From the NCBI GenBank assembly GCA_023230585.1, contig JALNXB010000003.1, positions 1 to 64,000 of the forward strand: 64,000 bases of DNA, read 5' to 3'. The position numbers were made by a program, and so were the translations under genes. Under the pieces are notes generated by a model that was not told where the DNA came from, searched no databases, and saw only the letters and a list, made by a program, of their open reading frames with translations. The stretch is from a bacterium (GTDB taxonomy: Bacteria; Ratteibacteria; UBA8468; B48-G9; JAFGKM01). Below are positions 54,891 to 63,346 of the stretch, piece after piece; within the stretch, counting starts at the first letter, position 1, and each line of letters begins with the position of its first letter.

Positions 54891-54919
54891 TTGACAAAAT
54901 AAAAAGGTATGTATATACT
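54891..54919 (+). promoter_or_regulatory. transposase promoter
   Basis: TTGACA (54891-54896), 17-bp spacer, TATACT (54914-54919). The predicted transcription start is only a few bases before the ATG at 54929, and no Shine-Dalgarno sequence is seen. Confidence 0.7.
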
Positions 54920-54928
54920 AATGTTATT

Positions 54929-56605
54929 ATGGCAACATTACAGAAGAAAAAAGTAAATGGCAATGAATACTGGTATATAGTGGAATGCAGAAGGATTAAT
55001 GGCAAACCTCAACCTGTTGTGCTTGAATATATAGGCAAGGTAGAGAATTTATTGAAACGTATTGAACAACAACGTGATAGAACAGTGAAGAGTTTTTCTC
55101 ACGGCGCAGTATTGGGGTTATTAAATGCAAGTAAAGAGATAGAATTGCTGAACATACTTAATAAATATTTTCCTAAACAGAAGCGGGATGGGCTTAGCGT
55201 TGGACAGACCATCTTACTGGGAGCAATTCACCGGGTTGTCAAACCTGCAAGCAAGAGAAGTTTTAGTCAGTGGGTAGAGACCACCACTTTGCCTGAACAA
55301 TGGGGTTTTGATGTGCGACGGATAACCAGTCAGCATTTCTGGGACCAGATGGATAAAATAAGACAAGAAGATATAGAAAAGATAGAGGAGGAGATAATCA
55401 GGACGGTAGATAAGAAATATAGGTTAAACTGGTCTATATTGTTTTACGACAGCACAAACTTTTATACTTATATTAATACCAGCAACTCAAAGAATACCAT
55501 CGGGCAACGAGGCAAAAATAAACAGAAGAGAGATGACCTACGGCAATACAATCTCGCTCTTTTAACCACGAAAGATTTTTTTCTACCCATTTTTTCGTAT
55601 ATCTATCAGGGTAACAAGAATGATGTTTCTATCTTTCCTGAGTATTTGGAAAAAATGCTGCAAAGGTTGAAAAGCATTGTCGGGCAGGTTGAAGAAATAA
55701 CGCTTGTTTTTGACAAGGGCAATAACAGCTCGAAAGGAATGGACATATTAAAGGAAAAGAAACTTGGGTATGTGGGGACACTCTCTATTTATTCTCATTC
55801 TGACTTAATAAAAATCCCTTATAAAAAATATGAACAAATAGAATTAGCGGACGGTAAAAAGGTTCTCGTCCACAGAGCTGAAAAAGAATTATGGGGTAAA
55901 GAGCACAGGATAATAATTAAGAGAAGCGAAAAACTAAAAGACGGACAGATAAGAGGTTTCTTTTTAGATATAGATAAAAAAGTCAATTCCCTGGAGTTGT
56001 TGAAGGAAAAGCTGAATTCGCCTGGTGCAAGAAAAAGAAACAAAGAACAGCTTCAAGAACAGATAAGCAAGATTATTTCTGGAAAGCTGCTCAAAGGAGT
56101 TATAAAGGTAGAAATAAAAGAATCTGCAGAGAATAAAAGTGGGTTTGATGTATTATGGGTGATTGATAAAAAAGCCCAGAATAAAATAATAAATGAAGTT
56201 TTCGGCAAAAAGATATTTTTCACCAACAGGATGGAATGGACAAACGAAGAAATAATTGAAGCATATCATGGGCAAAGTAAAATAGAAAGAATATTCAGGC
56301 ACCTTAAAAATCCATATCATTTTAGTGTACGACCTCAATACCACTGGACTGACCAAAAGATAAAAGTACATACCTTCATTTGTCTGCTGGGATTATTGAT
56401 AAGCGAGCTTTTGAGAAAAAAACTCTTTGACGCCGGTATGAAAATGTCGCTGGAGGAAATCATAGAACGATTATCCAATATAAGAAAATCAACCACAATC
56501 TATTATACGGGTAAAAAGGGTAGACCAAAGGTTGAAAGCCAGTTGGAATCTATGAGCGATATAGAAGAACAAATGTGGAAAATAATACAAAAAACAGCAG
56601 TTTAG
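54929..56605 (+). CDS. IS1634-family DDE transposase
   Basis: 558 aa. The N-terminal module NGNEYWYIVECRRINGKPQP is typical of the family. Candidate catalytic residues are Asp in LFYDSTNFYTYI, Asp in LVFDKGNNSSKG and Glu in GQSKIERIFRHLK, the last being the Y-(2)-R-like signature helix. I chose ATG at 54929 on family grounds and because the promoter places transcription there; an in-frame ATG at 54860 lies upstream of the -35 box. The full reading frame and perfect ends argue for an active copy. Confidence 0.92.
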   Translation: MATLQKKKVNGNEYWYIVECRRINGKPQPVVLEYIGKVENLLKRIEQQRDRTVKSFSHGAVLGLLNASKEIELLNILNKYFPKQKRDGLSVGQTILLGAIHRVVKPASKRSFSQWVETTTLPEQWGFDVRRITSQHFWDQMDKIRQEDIEKIEEEIIRTVDKKYRLNWSILFYDSTNFYTYINTSNSKNTIGQRGKNKQKRDDLRQYNLALLTTKDFFLPIFSYIYQGNKNDVSIFPEYLEKMLQRLKSIVGQVEEITLVFDKGNNSSKGMDILKEKKLGYVGTLSIYSHSDLIKIPYKKYEQIELADGKKVLVHRAEKELWGKEHRIIIKRSEKLKDGQIRGFFLDIDKKVNSLELLKEKLNSPGARKRNKEQLQEQISKIISGKLLKGVIKVEIKESAENKSGFDVLWVIDKKAQNKIINEVFGKKIFFTNRMEWTNEEIIEAYHGQSKIERIFRHLKNPYHFSVRPQYHWTDQKIKVHTFICLLGLLISELLRKKLFDAGMKMSLEEIIERLSNIRKSTTIYYTGKKGRPKVESQLESMSDIEEQMWKIIQKTAV

Positions 56606-56668
56606 TATATACAAGTCAAAATTGCTGTGTTATAATTATATCAATGGGTTCGACGCTTTTTTCCTTCT

Positions 56669-56689
56669 AAAGTGGGAAACTCACGCTAG
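56669..56689. repeat. IS right inverted repeat
   Basis: Perfect partner of 54736-54756, followed by a second CTAG. Confidence 0.9.
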
Positions 56690-56751
56690 CTAGCTCCGAC
56701 TACTGGACTTTGTCCGAACCGTAGAGAAATTGATAAAATGACATAAGCTGT

Positions 56752-56961
56752 TTATATCTTAATAGTAAGCTTCTTGCGTGAATTTGCGATATTTTTCCAA
56801 GATATTTCGTTTTCATGTGCTAAGCGATCTAATACAATATCAACGCTTATTCTATGACTCTTAGCAAAGTTTACGACTTCTTGTTTGTTAGAGTTTTGTA
56901 AATAGTCATCATCTTTAGTGGTAGCGAGGATTTCACTTACTATTTTTATAGAAAACCTCAA
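56752..56961 (-). CDS. 69-aa hypothetical protein with restriction-enzyme tail motif
   Basis: The first part (ILATTKDDDYLQNSNKQ) is almost the same as in the 60-aa protein at 59833-60015 and resembles the extreme C-terminal tail of Eco57I/TaqI-type methyltransferases. The second half (DIVLDRLAHENEISWKNIAN) is unrelated to that tail. TTG start, overlapping the nuclease stop by 4 nt (TTGA). It may be a relic formed by recombination between repeated tails, or a small partner of the upstream nuclease. Confidence 0.5.
   Translation of the reverse strand: MRFSIKIVSEILATTKDDDYLQNSNKQEVVNFAKSHRISVDIVLDRLAHENEISWKNIANSRKKLTIKI
56880..56931 (-). repeat. 52-bp direct repeat, copy 1
   Basis: Differs from 59937-59988 at 3 of 52 positions, same strand. 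Encodes the shared ILATTKDDDYL segment. The two copies bracket about 3 kb holding the nuclease, LAGLIDADG and GT51 genes. Confidence 0.8.
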
Positions 56962-57437
56962 AAAAGAATACCCCCGCGGTGTTCATCCCATTTAGCAAGC
57001 TGAATTTTGCGATTAGTCATATACTCAAGCATGTCTTCACGCTGATATTTATTTATAATATTGTTTAAATGCACACTTAACCCTTGGGGAGATATCAGAA
57101 TTGCTTGTGAAGGTCTTACAAGCTTTGAATAGACAAGGATTTGAGCAAGATGAGAAAAGTTTAAAGCTCCATATTTCACCTCTATAAATATCAATCCATA
57201 CTTGTCTTTTTCTTTTACAACGCCTAATAAATCAATTTTGATTTTATATGTAGGATAGTCCGGAAAGTTTTTTCGAAACGTAGTTTTTGTAAAAAAATCG
57301 CTCAAGTAGATGTTATGAACATCATGAACCGTAACCTCAGCATTCCGATTCTTATTTTGCAGATAATCACAAAACCATTTTTTCATCGGTACATATAAAA
57401 CAATCTCTCGTTTGGAAGTGTTTCCCTGCCTATTCAT
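56958..57437 (-). CDS. PD-(D/E)XK-superfamily nuclease, candidate
   Basis: 159 aa. The nuclease core is readable: KIKIDLLGVV with Asp69, then GLIFIEVKYG with Glu86 and Lys88, followed by HLAQILVYSKL with Gln99, the Q-motif of RecB/Cas4-like exonucleases, and SQAILISPQGL. It overlaps the LAGLIDADG remnant by 8 nt and the 69-aa gene by 4 nt, so the three form one minus-strand unit. It may be a restriction-type effector or a repair nuclease; substrate unknown. No signal peptide or membrane segment. Confidence 0.65.
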   Translation of the reverse strand: MNRQGNTSKREIVLYVPMKKWFCDYLQNKNRNAEVTVHDVHNIYLSDFFTKTTFRKNFPDYPTYKIKIDLLGVVKEKDKYGLIFIEVKYGALNFSHLAQILVYSKLVRPSQAILISPQGLSVHLNNIINKYQREDMLEYMTNRKIQLAKWDEHRGGILF

Positions 57438-58313
57438 TTTCTGTAATAGTAATTAAGTAATTTAAAAGTTCCCTCCAATGGTTAAAATGTCGCCCTCGAA
57501 GAAAAACAGGTAGTTTTTCTGAAATTTCCTCTTTATGTTCTGGTTTTTCTTTTATCCTGTATGCCTTTTTTTTTCCTGCTGAGCGATAAATCATATTGCG
57601 ATTTTTACTCGCCAATTCTTTAAGTACTTTATCTTTATGATTTAAATAGGAGCCTACCAGGGCAAATTGATTTGCAAAGATTTTTATTTGATGTTCTTTC
57701 GCCCAAAAACCCTTTGCTTTTTTTGTTCAGGATCTCTAAAATTCGGATGTCCAAAATCTATAGTATGTATTGGCATTTCAATGTTATATAACAACTTAGC
57801 TAAATCAGCAATAAGCAACCAATTTCTCTGATCTGCTTCCAAATATATACGATGTTGATCTTCTTTTCCAAAAGCAGCATTAGATTTTCTGATATGTCCA
57901 GTTGTATCAAAGTATCTCCTTAAAAATTCTTTTTGTATCTCTTTGTCAGCTTCAAAAATTGTTCTTGGAATTCTAAAGGAATGAAAATCCGTAAATTCAT
58001 CATTCAAAAGATATTTTAAGATTAGCCATGATAAATCCTCTCTATGCCAAGTAATTATTAACGATACATCGTTTTTATTACGATTCTCTTTAGCAAGATC
58101 AAGACTATATTTACGTATTCTATTTACGACTACATCTAAGCTATTTTATAACTCCAAAGGCTTATTGTATACATCTTTATAGCTTTTAGCAACTAAATTT
58201 TTATATGGAAAAGTAATTACCAAGCGCCATATTTGTCCTTCCTTAACAAAAATCCCTTTCCCCACAATAAGCCCTAAAAGATACGCTATGTCCTCGTTAA
58301 GAAAATCAGCAAA
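57430..58313 (-). pseudogene. LAGLIDADG-type endonuclease remnant (frameshift and stop codons)
   Basis: Reading through one frameshift and one stop gives about 290 aa. The first LAGLIDADG helix is DIAYLLGLIVGKGIF at about 58293-58249; the second is EFLRRYFDTTGHI at about 57935-57897. A TAA at 58146-58148 interrupts between them. A one-base loss in a run of seven A near 57718-57724 shifts the frame from DPEQKK to AKGFWAKEHQIKIFANQF, after which the protein runs to 57430. No start codon remains: stops are found at 58314-58316 and further upstream. The fold is that of homing endonucleases and intein-type nucleases. The coupled PD-(D/E)XK gene follows. Confidence 0.65.
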
Positions 58314-58447
58314 TTATATTGGTTTTTTTCAAATATCAAAAGATGAGGCTTCTTATCACAATTTAAGCATTTTTCTAACTTCAAAAGAAATAAAAAACTT
58401 TCGCAAAATATTCTAAAATTTTTTTATGATGGTCAATGTTATCGTTT

Positions 58448-59827
58448 TTACTCTATTAACTTATAACCTAACCATTTTTCAAAAATTTCTTTATTTTCAA
58501 CTTTTAATTTTTTAGATTGATACATTTTAGAATAAATTGCTTTAATCTCTGAAATATCCTCGCTTGTTAATAATCTTTTTTCGAACATCTGATACAATGT
58601 ATCAGAAATTTTATTTGTTAAAATTAAGGACCTAACATTGGAAATTCTTTCAATAAGAAAAAATATTTCTGGCTCAGAAATTGACTTGCCTTTGGACCAT
58701 TGAAAGAAATATTTGAGTGCCTCTGTAATACCATTTACTCTGTTTTCGAAGCGAACTGAAGATAAGTAAATTTCCAATATTTCTTCTTTTGAACATACTT
58801 TTTCAAACCACAGAGCTAAAATTATTTCAACTATTTTTCGCCTAAAAGTTTTATTCATTTCTTTTATGAACAATGTTCTAACTAATTGCTGAGTAATAGT
58901 TGAACCTCCTGAACGACGTTTTTTTCCTATAATACCTAAAATAGCTCTTGCGATTGCTTTTATGCTAATTCCTTTATGTTTATAAAAACCACGATCTTCG
59001 ATGAATATTAGATTTTTTTTAAATACTGTTAAATCAATTTTCATACGTTGAGTTTCATACACTGCTAATTTAGCTCTGTAGATTACGTATTCAAAATCTT
59101 TTACAAGTCCTAAATGAAAACAACTAGCAAGTCTTTTAGCAAGACTTAATACTAATCTTTCATTTGTATCGTATAATGCGAAACGAAAAGAGAAAGAAAT
59201 TACAATGACCCACAACATAAGAAAAATAGCAGCAAAGGTTATTTGATTACTTGGAGATGACATAATACTAGATAATGAAACGAAATTTTTGATTATATGT
59301 GGCAAAATTCCATACAAAAGAATGGTCGAAGTTACACAAATTAGCCAAAAGGGATATGTAACATACGAAAACCAGCCAGGAAAAAGCTTTATGGCAAATG
59401 GATTAGTGGCTCCCTCTATTCTCCAATTAGGTAAAACTAAGTGCTGGGTGCCATAATACAAACCTAGCATGTGTCTTAAAATGACAATTTTTCTTGAATC
59501 AAAAATTATTGACTTTTGCCTCTCTGCAAAATATCTTACCGTTAACCAAGAAAAAGAACAAATTATAAATGTAAGAATTAATAACGTTTGTGTTGATAAC
59601 GCACCATTAAAAAATTTAGTAGGATTGTGGAGAAAACTTACAGCTATTGAACCGAGCATAGCAGATATTACGAGGATAAAATTTGCTGCGTTTAAAAATA
59701 TTCGTTCTTGAGATTGAATATTTGCGGCACAATTTTCATATTCCTTAAGCAAAATATCTCTATCCGTAAATTTAGAAGCTGGATAATATTGTTGCCAATC
59801 AGCTTCTTTCTCTTTTAATTTGGTCAT
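58448..59827 (-). CDS. membrane-bound GT51 peptidoglycan glycosyltransferase-like protein, no transpeptidase domain
   Basis: 459 aa. Residues 1-255 carry four predicted membrane helices (about 45-65, 80-98, 155-175, 198-216) and are not like any penicillin-binding protein N-terminus. Residues 265-370 are a GT51 domain: EDRGFYKHKG (277-286) with the catalytic Glu, GGSTITQQL (307-315) and RRKIVEIILALWFEK. There is no transpeptidase domain, unlike class A PBPs, and the order membrane part-GT51 differs from MtgA. It lies 5 bp after a methyltransferase-tail gene inside a restriction-like island, with no clear Shine-Dalgarno sequence. It may act on lipid II, or use a modified cell-wall activity as a defence effector (inference). 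Confidence 0.75.
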   Translation of the reverse strand: MTKLKEKEADWQQYYPASKFTDRDILLKEYENCAANIQSQERIFLNAANFILVISAMLGSIAVSFLHNPTKFFNGALSTQTLLILTFIICSFSWLTVRYFAERQKSIIFDSRKIVILRHMLGLYYGTQHLVLPNWRIEGATNPFAIKLFPGWFSYVTYPFWLICVTSTILLYGILPHIIKNFVSLSSIMSSPSNQITFAAIFLMLWVIVISFSFRFALYDTNERLVLSLAKRLASCFHLGLVKDFEYVIYRAKLAVYETQRMKIDLTVFKKNLIFIEDRGFYKHKGISIKAIARAILGIIGKKRRSGGSTITQQLVRTLFIKEMNKTFRRKIVEIILALWFEKVCSKEEILEIYLSSVRFENRVNGITEALKYFFQWSKGKSISEPEIFFLIERISNVRSLILTNKISDTLYQMFEKRLLTSEDISEIKAIYSKMYQSKKLKVENKEIFEKWLGYKLIE

Positions 59828-59832
59828 AAATT

Positions 59833-60015
59833 TTAGGTTGAAGATTCATTTTCGATGGTTTGGATTTCTTCTTCGGTTAGGTCGTGGAGTTTATAGACAA
59901 GTTGGTCGATTTGTTTTTCGTATTCTTTAACTTTTGCTTGTTTGTTAGAGTTTTCTAAATAGTCATCATCTTTAGTAGTAGCAAGGATTTTAGAATTATT
60001 CAAATCAATCTTCAT
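59833..60015 (-). CDS. 60-aa protein resembling the C-terminal tail of Eco57I-type methyltransferases
   Basis: ILATTKDDDYLENSNKQ, then KVKEYEKQIDQLVYKLHD and LTEEEIQTIEN, which is very like the ending of many TaqI/Eco57I-class enzymes. Here it is a separate gene overlapping the methyltransferase by 11 nt. The methyltransferase already has its own similar ending (LYGLSQEELRFV), so the tail is duplicated. Either a detached specificity-subunit fragment or a remnant of a second enzyme. Confidence 0.6.
   Translation of the reverse strand: MKIDLNNSKILATTKDDDYLENSNKQAKVKEYEKQIDQLVYKLHDLTEEEIQTIENESST
59937..59988 (-). repeat. 52-bp direct repeat, copy 2
   Basis: See 56880-56931; the copies lie about 3 kb apart. 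Confidence 0.8.
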
Positions 60016-63000
60016 TTCCTAATAACCTAAACTCTAGTTCATAATTTTTTACAAATCTCAATTCTTCTTGACTAAGCCCATACAGGGGCGCAATGTAATC
60101 ATCGATTCCATCAATATATTTTTTTGATTTGCTTATTTTATACTCCTTGAAGGAATCTATATTTGCATAATTCCTTGTTGTTCTTATGCGCGCATTTTCT
60201 TCAACGCTTTTTAGATAAGTGACGTATAACTCTTTAATTTTTTTGATATTTTCCTTGCTTATTTTATTTAGGGGAATTGGAAATGATTCAACCTCGTACG
60301 ATTTTAGATTTAAGTTATCGGAATAAATCTGATAAAACCAAAAAAATAAATTACTACTTAAAATTGCCCCCACAATGTCAGCTATCTCACTATCAAAACA
60401 TATTTTTCTTTCCGCGGAAGAACCCGTAGAGTAGTTCGTAACGACTTTGAAATATCGCCCTCCAGCAAAACGATAATATATTGGTTTACCGCTGTCGTTT
60501 AAAAGATCTTTAATTTTTATTTTTAATTTGAGCAATTTTTTCAACATATCGATTTCGATAGGTAAGCCAATTTTAGGATACCTTCCTCTAAGCTTATAAT
60601 CTTTTACGTCTATAAATTGAAGGTTCTTCAATAAGTTAGCTAAATCAAATCTTTTTCCTTTCCTATACATTTTTGTTGTCATAATCTGCTCATTTCTTGC
60701 AAGCGTCTTAATAAAAAAAAGAATAGCTGTATTTACAACAGAATTTTCAAATATAGGCTGTGGTCTAACAGCGTAAGATGAAATTTTGATAATCCTGCAG
60801 TTTTCTTCCAAAAGTTCGTGTATATTTGCCATCGAATCGCTAGAAGTTATAGATATCGGTAATATGAAATTGAGACTGCCATTCTTTATTAGAATATTAA
60901 AGCCCATTTCAGTAAATATGACAAAGGTATCTGTAGAACCCCTTTGTCCTTCATAAGTTTTTGTGCTTTTATAGCGCATTTTAAAGAACTCTTTTTCCTG
61001 ATTCGAATATTTAGCTCCATACGGCGGGTTTCCAATAACTATATCAAAACCACCTTTTTCAAAGACTTCTGCAAAGTAGAGTTTCCAGAGGAAAAACGGT
61101 CGTGTTTTATTCTTGCTGGTAAATTCTCGAAGTTGTTTTTCTATATTTTCTAAATCAAAGCCGGTTTTTTTAGAAAGTTTTTGTTTTTCTTTCGATATTT
61201 GTTCTTCGCGTGTTTTCTTGTTAGGAAGTATCTCATATTTCCTTTCAATGTCTTCTATTTGTCTAAAATAACCTGCTTTCTGTTTTTTTATTTTTGATTC
61301 AAAGATTTTTATCATCAAATCTTCCACTTCTTGTTTTAATTTATTTTTTTTATGTCTGTCGGATTCATTTTGAAAATCAAATTTCTTTTGCTCAAATTCT
61401 TTAATAATAGAGTCTGCCTTTTCTTCAAATCCCAACCCTGTCTGCTCTTTTTCTTCTCCGTTTTCTTTATCAAAATCTATCCCAAGAAATTCAGAAATCA
61501 GACTATTGCCCTGCATAATTTTAAAATCAAGGTTTGGCAATGCTTCAATCCCATAGTTTTCTTTTGTTTCATCAATTTTTTCATCTACAAGAAGAGAAAT
61601 GAAGAAGCGTAGTTTAGTTATTTCTACAGCGATTTGCTGAATATCCACGCCGTAAATACATTTTTGTATTAAGTATAGTTTACGTCCATAGTCAGCATTT
61701 TTGTCTTTGAAGAATTCTTCAATCTGCTGTTTTGCAATTTTGCTGACCTGTAGGTCTGGTATTTTATTTGCGGCTGCGAGTTGTGCCTGTTTCCATAATT
61801 CGTTGTCAGGGTCAATTTTACCAAGGATAAATACCATCTTGTTAAGTGCGCCCATTGGAAAAGCACCTGAACCCACAGCCGGGTCAACAATTCTAACGCT
61901 TTCAATTAGTTCCGCAAGTTCTTTAGATTCAGATTTATTAAAAGGGTTTTCCTCTTTTTCTTTTGAAAACAAGGTGTCAAGTTTCCCGTCAATATTGTCT
62001 ATTTCTGAAAGGTGTGTCTTGAAATACGCTTTAAGCGATTCTACAACCATATAATCAACAATTTCTCTTGGAGTATAATAACTGCCGGTAGCTTTGCGAG
62101 CGGTAGTGGATGTCTCAGGATTAAAACTTGCCAGAAGATTTTCAAAAACCCTGCCCAGAAGTTCTGGGTCAAGAGCAATATCTGCATCGTCTGGAGAGTT
62201 TTCGTCAATAGTAAAGTTAAATGAAGATAAAATATTCAAAAGTCCCTGTACCTTATAGTTCTTGTTTTTAGTACCATAATCAGAGTTTAAGTCAATATTT
62301 TGCTCATCGCTGAAGAATAGAAAATTCGGGACACTCGGTTGATATTCTTGTTTTCTTTCAGTAAAACCATCTATGTAAATATCATTTGTACCATCATCGA
62401 GACAGTCAAACAGCCCACCGTTAAGAAACGGAATATTTCCAAAATATTCTTCCATTTTTTCAGAGTTTGTAAAAAGGTCATGGTAACGATATACGTATTG
62501 ATTGCTGAAATCGGGATTATATCCTTTATACCCACGTATTTCGCTTCTGAACTGTCGTTCGCCTTTTTTGGTATTTAAGGTAGCGAAAAACAGGTTTTGC
62601 AAGATTGCCCGATAGTAAGTTGAATCGTCAGAATCAATGTTTTTAAGAATTCCATTGATATTTTCTTTTTCAAACAGTTCTTTTGGCATCAAACCTTTTT
62701 CCCGCATAAACCAGATAAAAATCATTCTTGTTATTAGCCGGATAATAGCAACATTCCTACCATTATCTTCTACCTCGGCATCCTTGGGGAATCTGGAATT
62801 CTTAACCGCCCAGAAATACCAGTAAGCTATATCTTGGTAAAATTCCTTAGTAACCTTTTCTACAGAAAAAATTTCCTTAATTTTTTCCAGAGAAGAAAAA
62901 TTACCTTCAGAAATTCTTTGAAGAAATGTTTTATTTGTAAGATCTTTACTTACAAAATAGGTAAAGCGGCGGAAAGCGCTCCAATCACGACGTTTACCCA

Positions 63001-63346
63001 GATAGTTTGCGTAGATTAAACTGAAACGAAAGTTGCCATTTTTATCATAAAAAATAAAAATACCTGCATCGGTCTGGGTCTCTTTAAGGATTTTCTTACC
63101 CAGTTCATACTGTACTTTTTTCCCTGCTCTTTCTGTTAGAGGTTTTTTAACAGGCAACGAACATACTATTAGGTTTCCATCTTCAAAATCAATTTCTTCC
63201 AATTTGGTGCCCTGTCCGAAGTTATCATCCTCGTGACGCAGAGACTCATTGGGATGGCGGAATTTATCATTCGCCTCACGAAAAAACCTTATGAATTTTT
63301 CTTCATTAAAATTGTTAATAATATCCTGGAGAATTTGTCTTTTCAT
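60005..63346 (-). CDS. Eco57I-class DNA methyltransferase / type IIG restriction-modification enzyme
   Basis: 1113 aa. Motif I DPAVGSGAF is at about 486-494 and motif IV NPPYG at about 772-776, marking an N6-adenine methyltransferase. The N-terminal 200 residues (VQYELGKKILKE, AGIFIFYDKNGNFRFSLIYA) resemble the nuclease-like N-domain of type IIG enzymes, and after residue 880 a TaqI-like target-recognition domain ends at LYGLSQEELRFV. Such proteins methylate, and in type IIG also cut, an asymmetric site. It overlaps the upstream gene by ATGA. It could also belong to a helicase-containing defence system. Whether it cuts by itself is unclear. Confidence 0.85.
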   Translation of the reverse strand: MKRQILQDIINNFNEEKFIRFFREANDKFRHPNESLRHEDDNFGQGTKLEEIDFEDGNLIVCSLPVKKPLTERAGKKVQYELGKKILKETQTDAGIFIFYDKNGNFRFSLIYANYLGKRRDWSAFRRFTYFVSKDLTNKTFLQRISEGNFSSLEKIKEIFSVEKVTKEFYQDIAYWYFWAVKNSRFPKDAEVEDNGRNVAIIRLITRMIFIWFMREKGLMPKELFEKENINGILKNIDSDDSTYYRAILQNLFFATLNTKKGERQFRSEIRGYKGYNPDFSNQYVYRYHDLFTNSEKMEEYFGNIPFLNGGLFDCLDDGTNDIYIDGFTERKQEYQPSVPNFLFFSDEQNIDLNSDYGTKNKNYKVQGLLNILSSFNFTIDENSPDDADIALDPELLGRVFENLLASFNPETSTTARKATGSYYTPREIVDYMVVESLKAYFKTHLSEIDNIDGKLDTLFSKEKEENPFNKSESKELAELIESVRIVDPAVGSGAFPMGALNKMVFILGKIDPDNELWKQAQLAAANKIPDLQVSKIAKQQIEEFFKDKNADYGRKLYLIQKCIYGVDIQQIAVEITKLRFFISLLVDEKIDETKENYGIEALPNLDFKIMQGNSLISEFLGIDFDKENGEEKEQTGLGFEEKADSIIKEFEQKKFDFQNESDRHKKNKLKQEVEDLMIKIFESKIKKQKAGYFRQIEDIERKYEILPNKKTREEQISKEKQKLSKKTGFDLENIEKQLREFTSKNKTRPFFLWKLYFAEVFEKGGFDIVIGNPPYGAKYSNQEKEFFKMRYKSTKTYEGQRGSTDTFVIFTEMGFNILIKNGSLNFILPISITSSDSMANIHELLEENCRIIKISSYAVRPQPIFENSVVNTAILFFIKTLARNEQIMTTKMYRKGKRFDLANLLKNLQFIDVKDYKLRGRYPKIGLPIEIDMLKKLLKLKIKIKDLLNDSGKPIYYRFAGGRYFKVVTNYSTGSSAERKICFDSEIADIVGAILSSNLFFWFYQIYSDNLNLKSYEVESFPIPLNKISKENIKKIKELYVTYLKSVEENARIRTTRNYANIDSFKEYKISKSKKYIDGIDDYIAPLYGLSQEELRFVKNYELEFRLLGNED

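Larger units (their letters stand above)
54736..56689 (+). mobile_element. IS1634-family insertion sequence, 1954 bp
   Basis: Bounded by perfect 21-bp inverted repeats (54736-54756 and 56669-56689; outer end CTAGCGTGAGTTTCCC). One transposase gene fills the interior. The right end reads CTAGCTAG, so a CTAG target duplication shared with the left end is possible; with other boundary choices only TA is duplicated. It looks intact, with a consensus promoter, so recently active. Confidence 0.88.
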
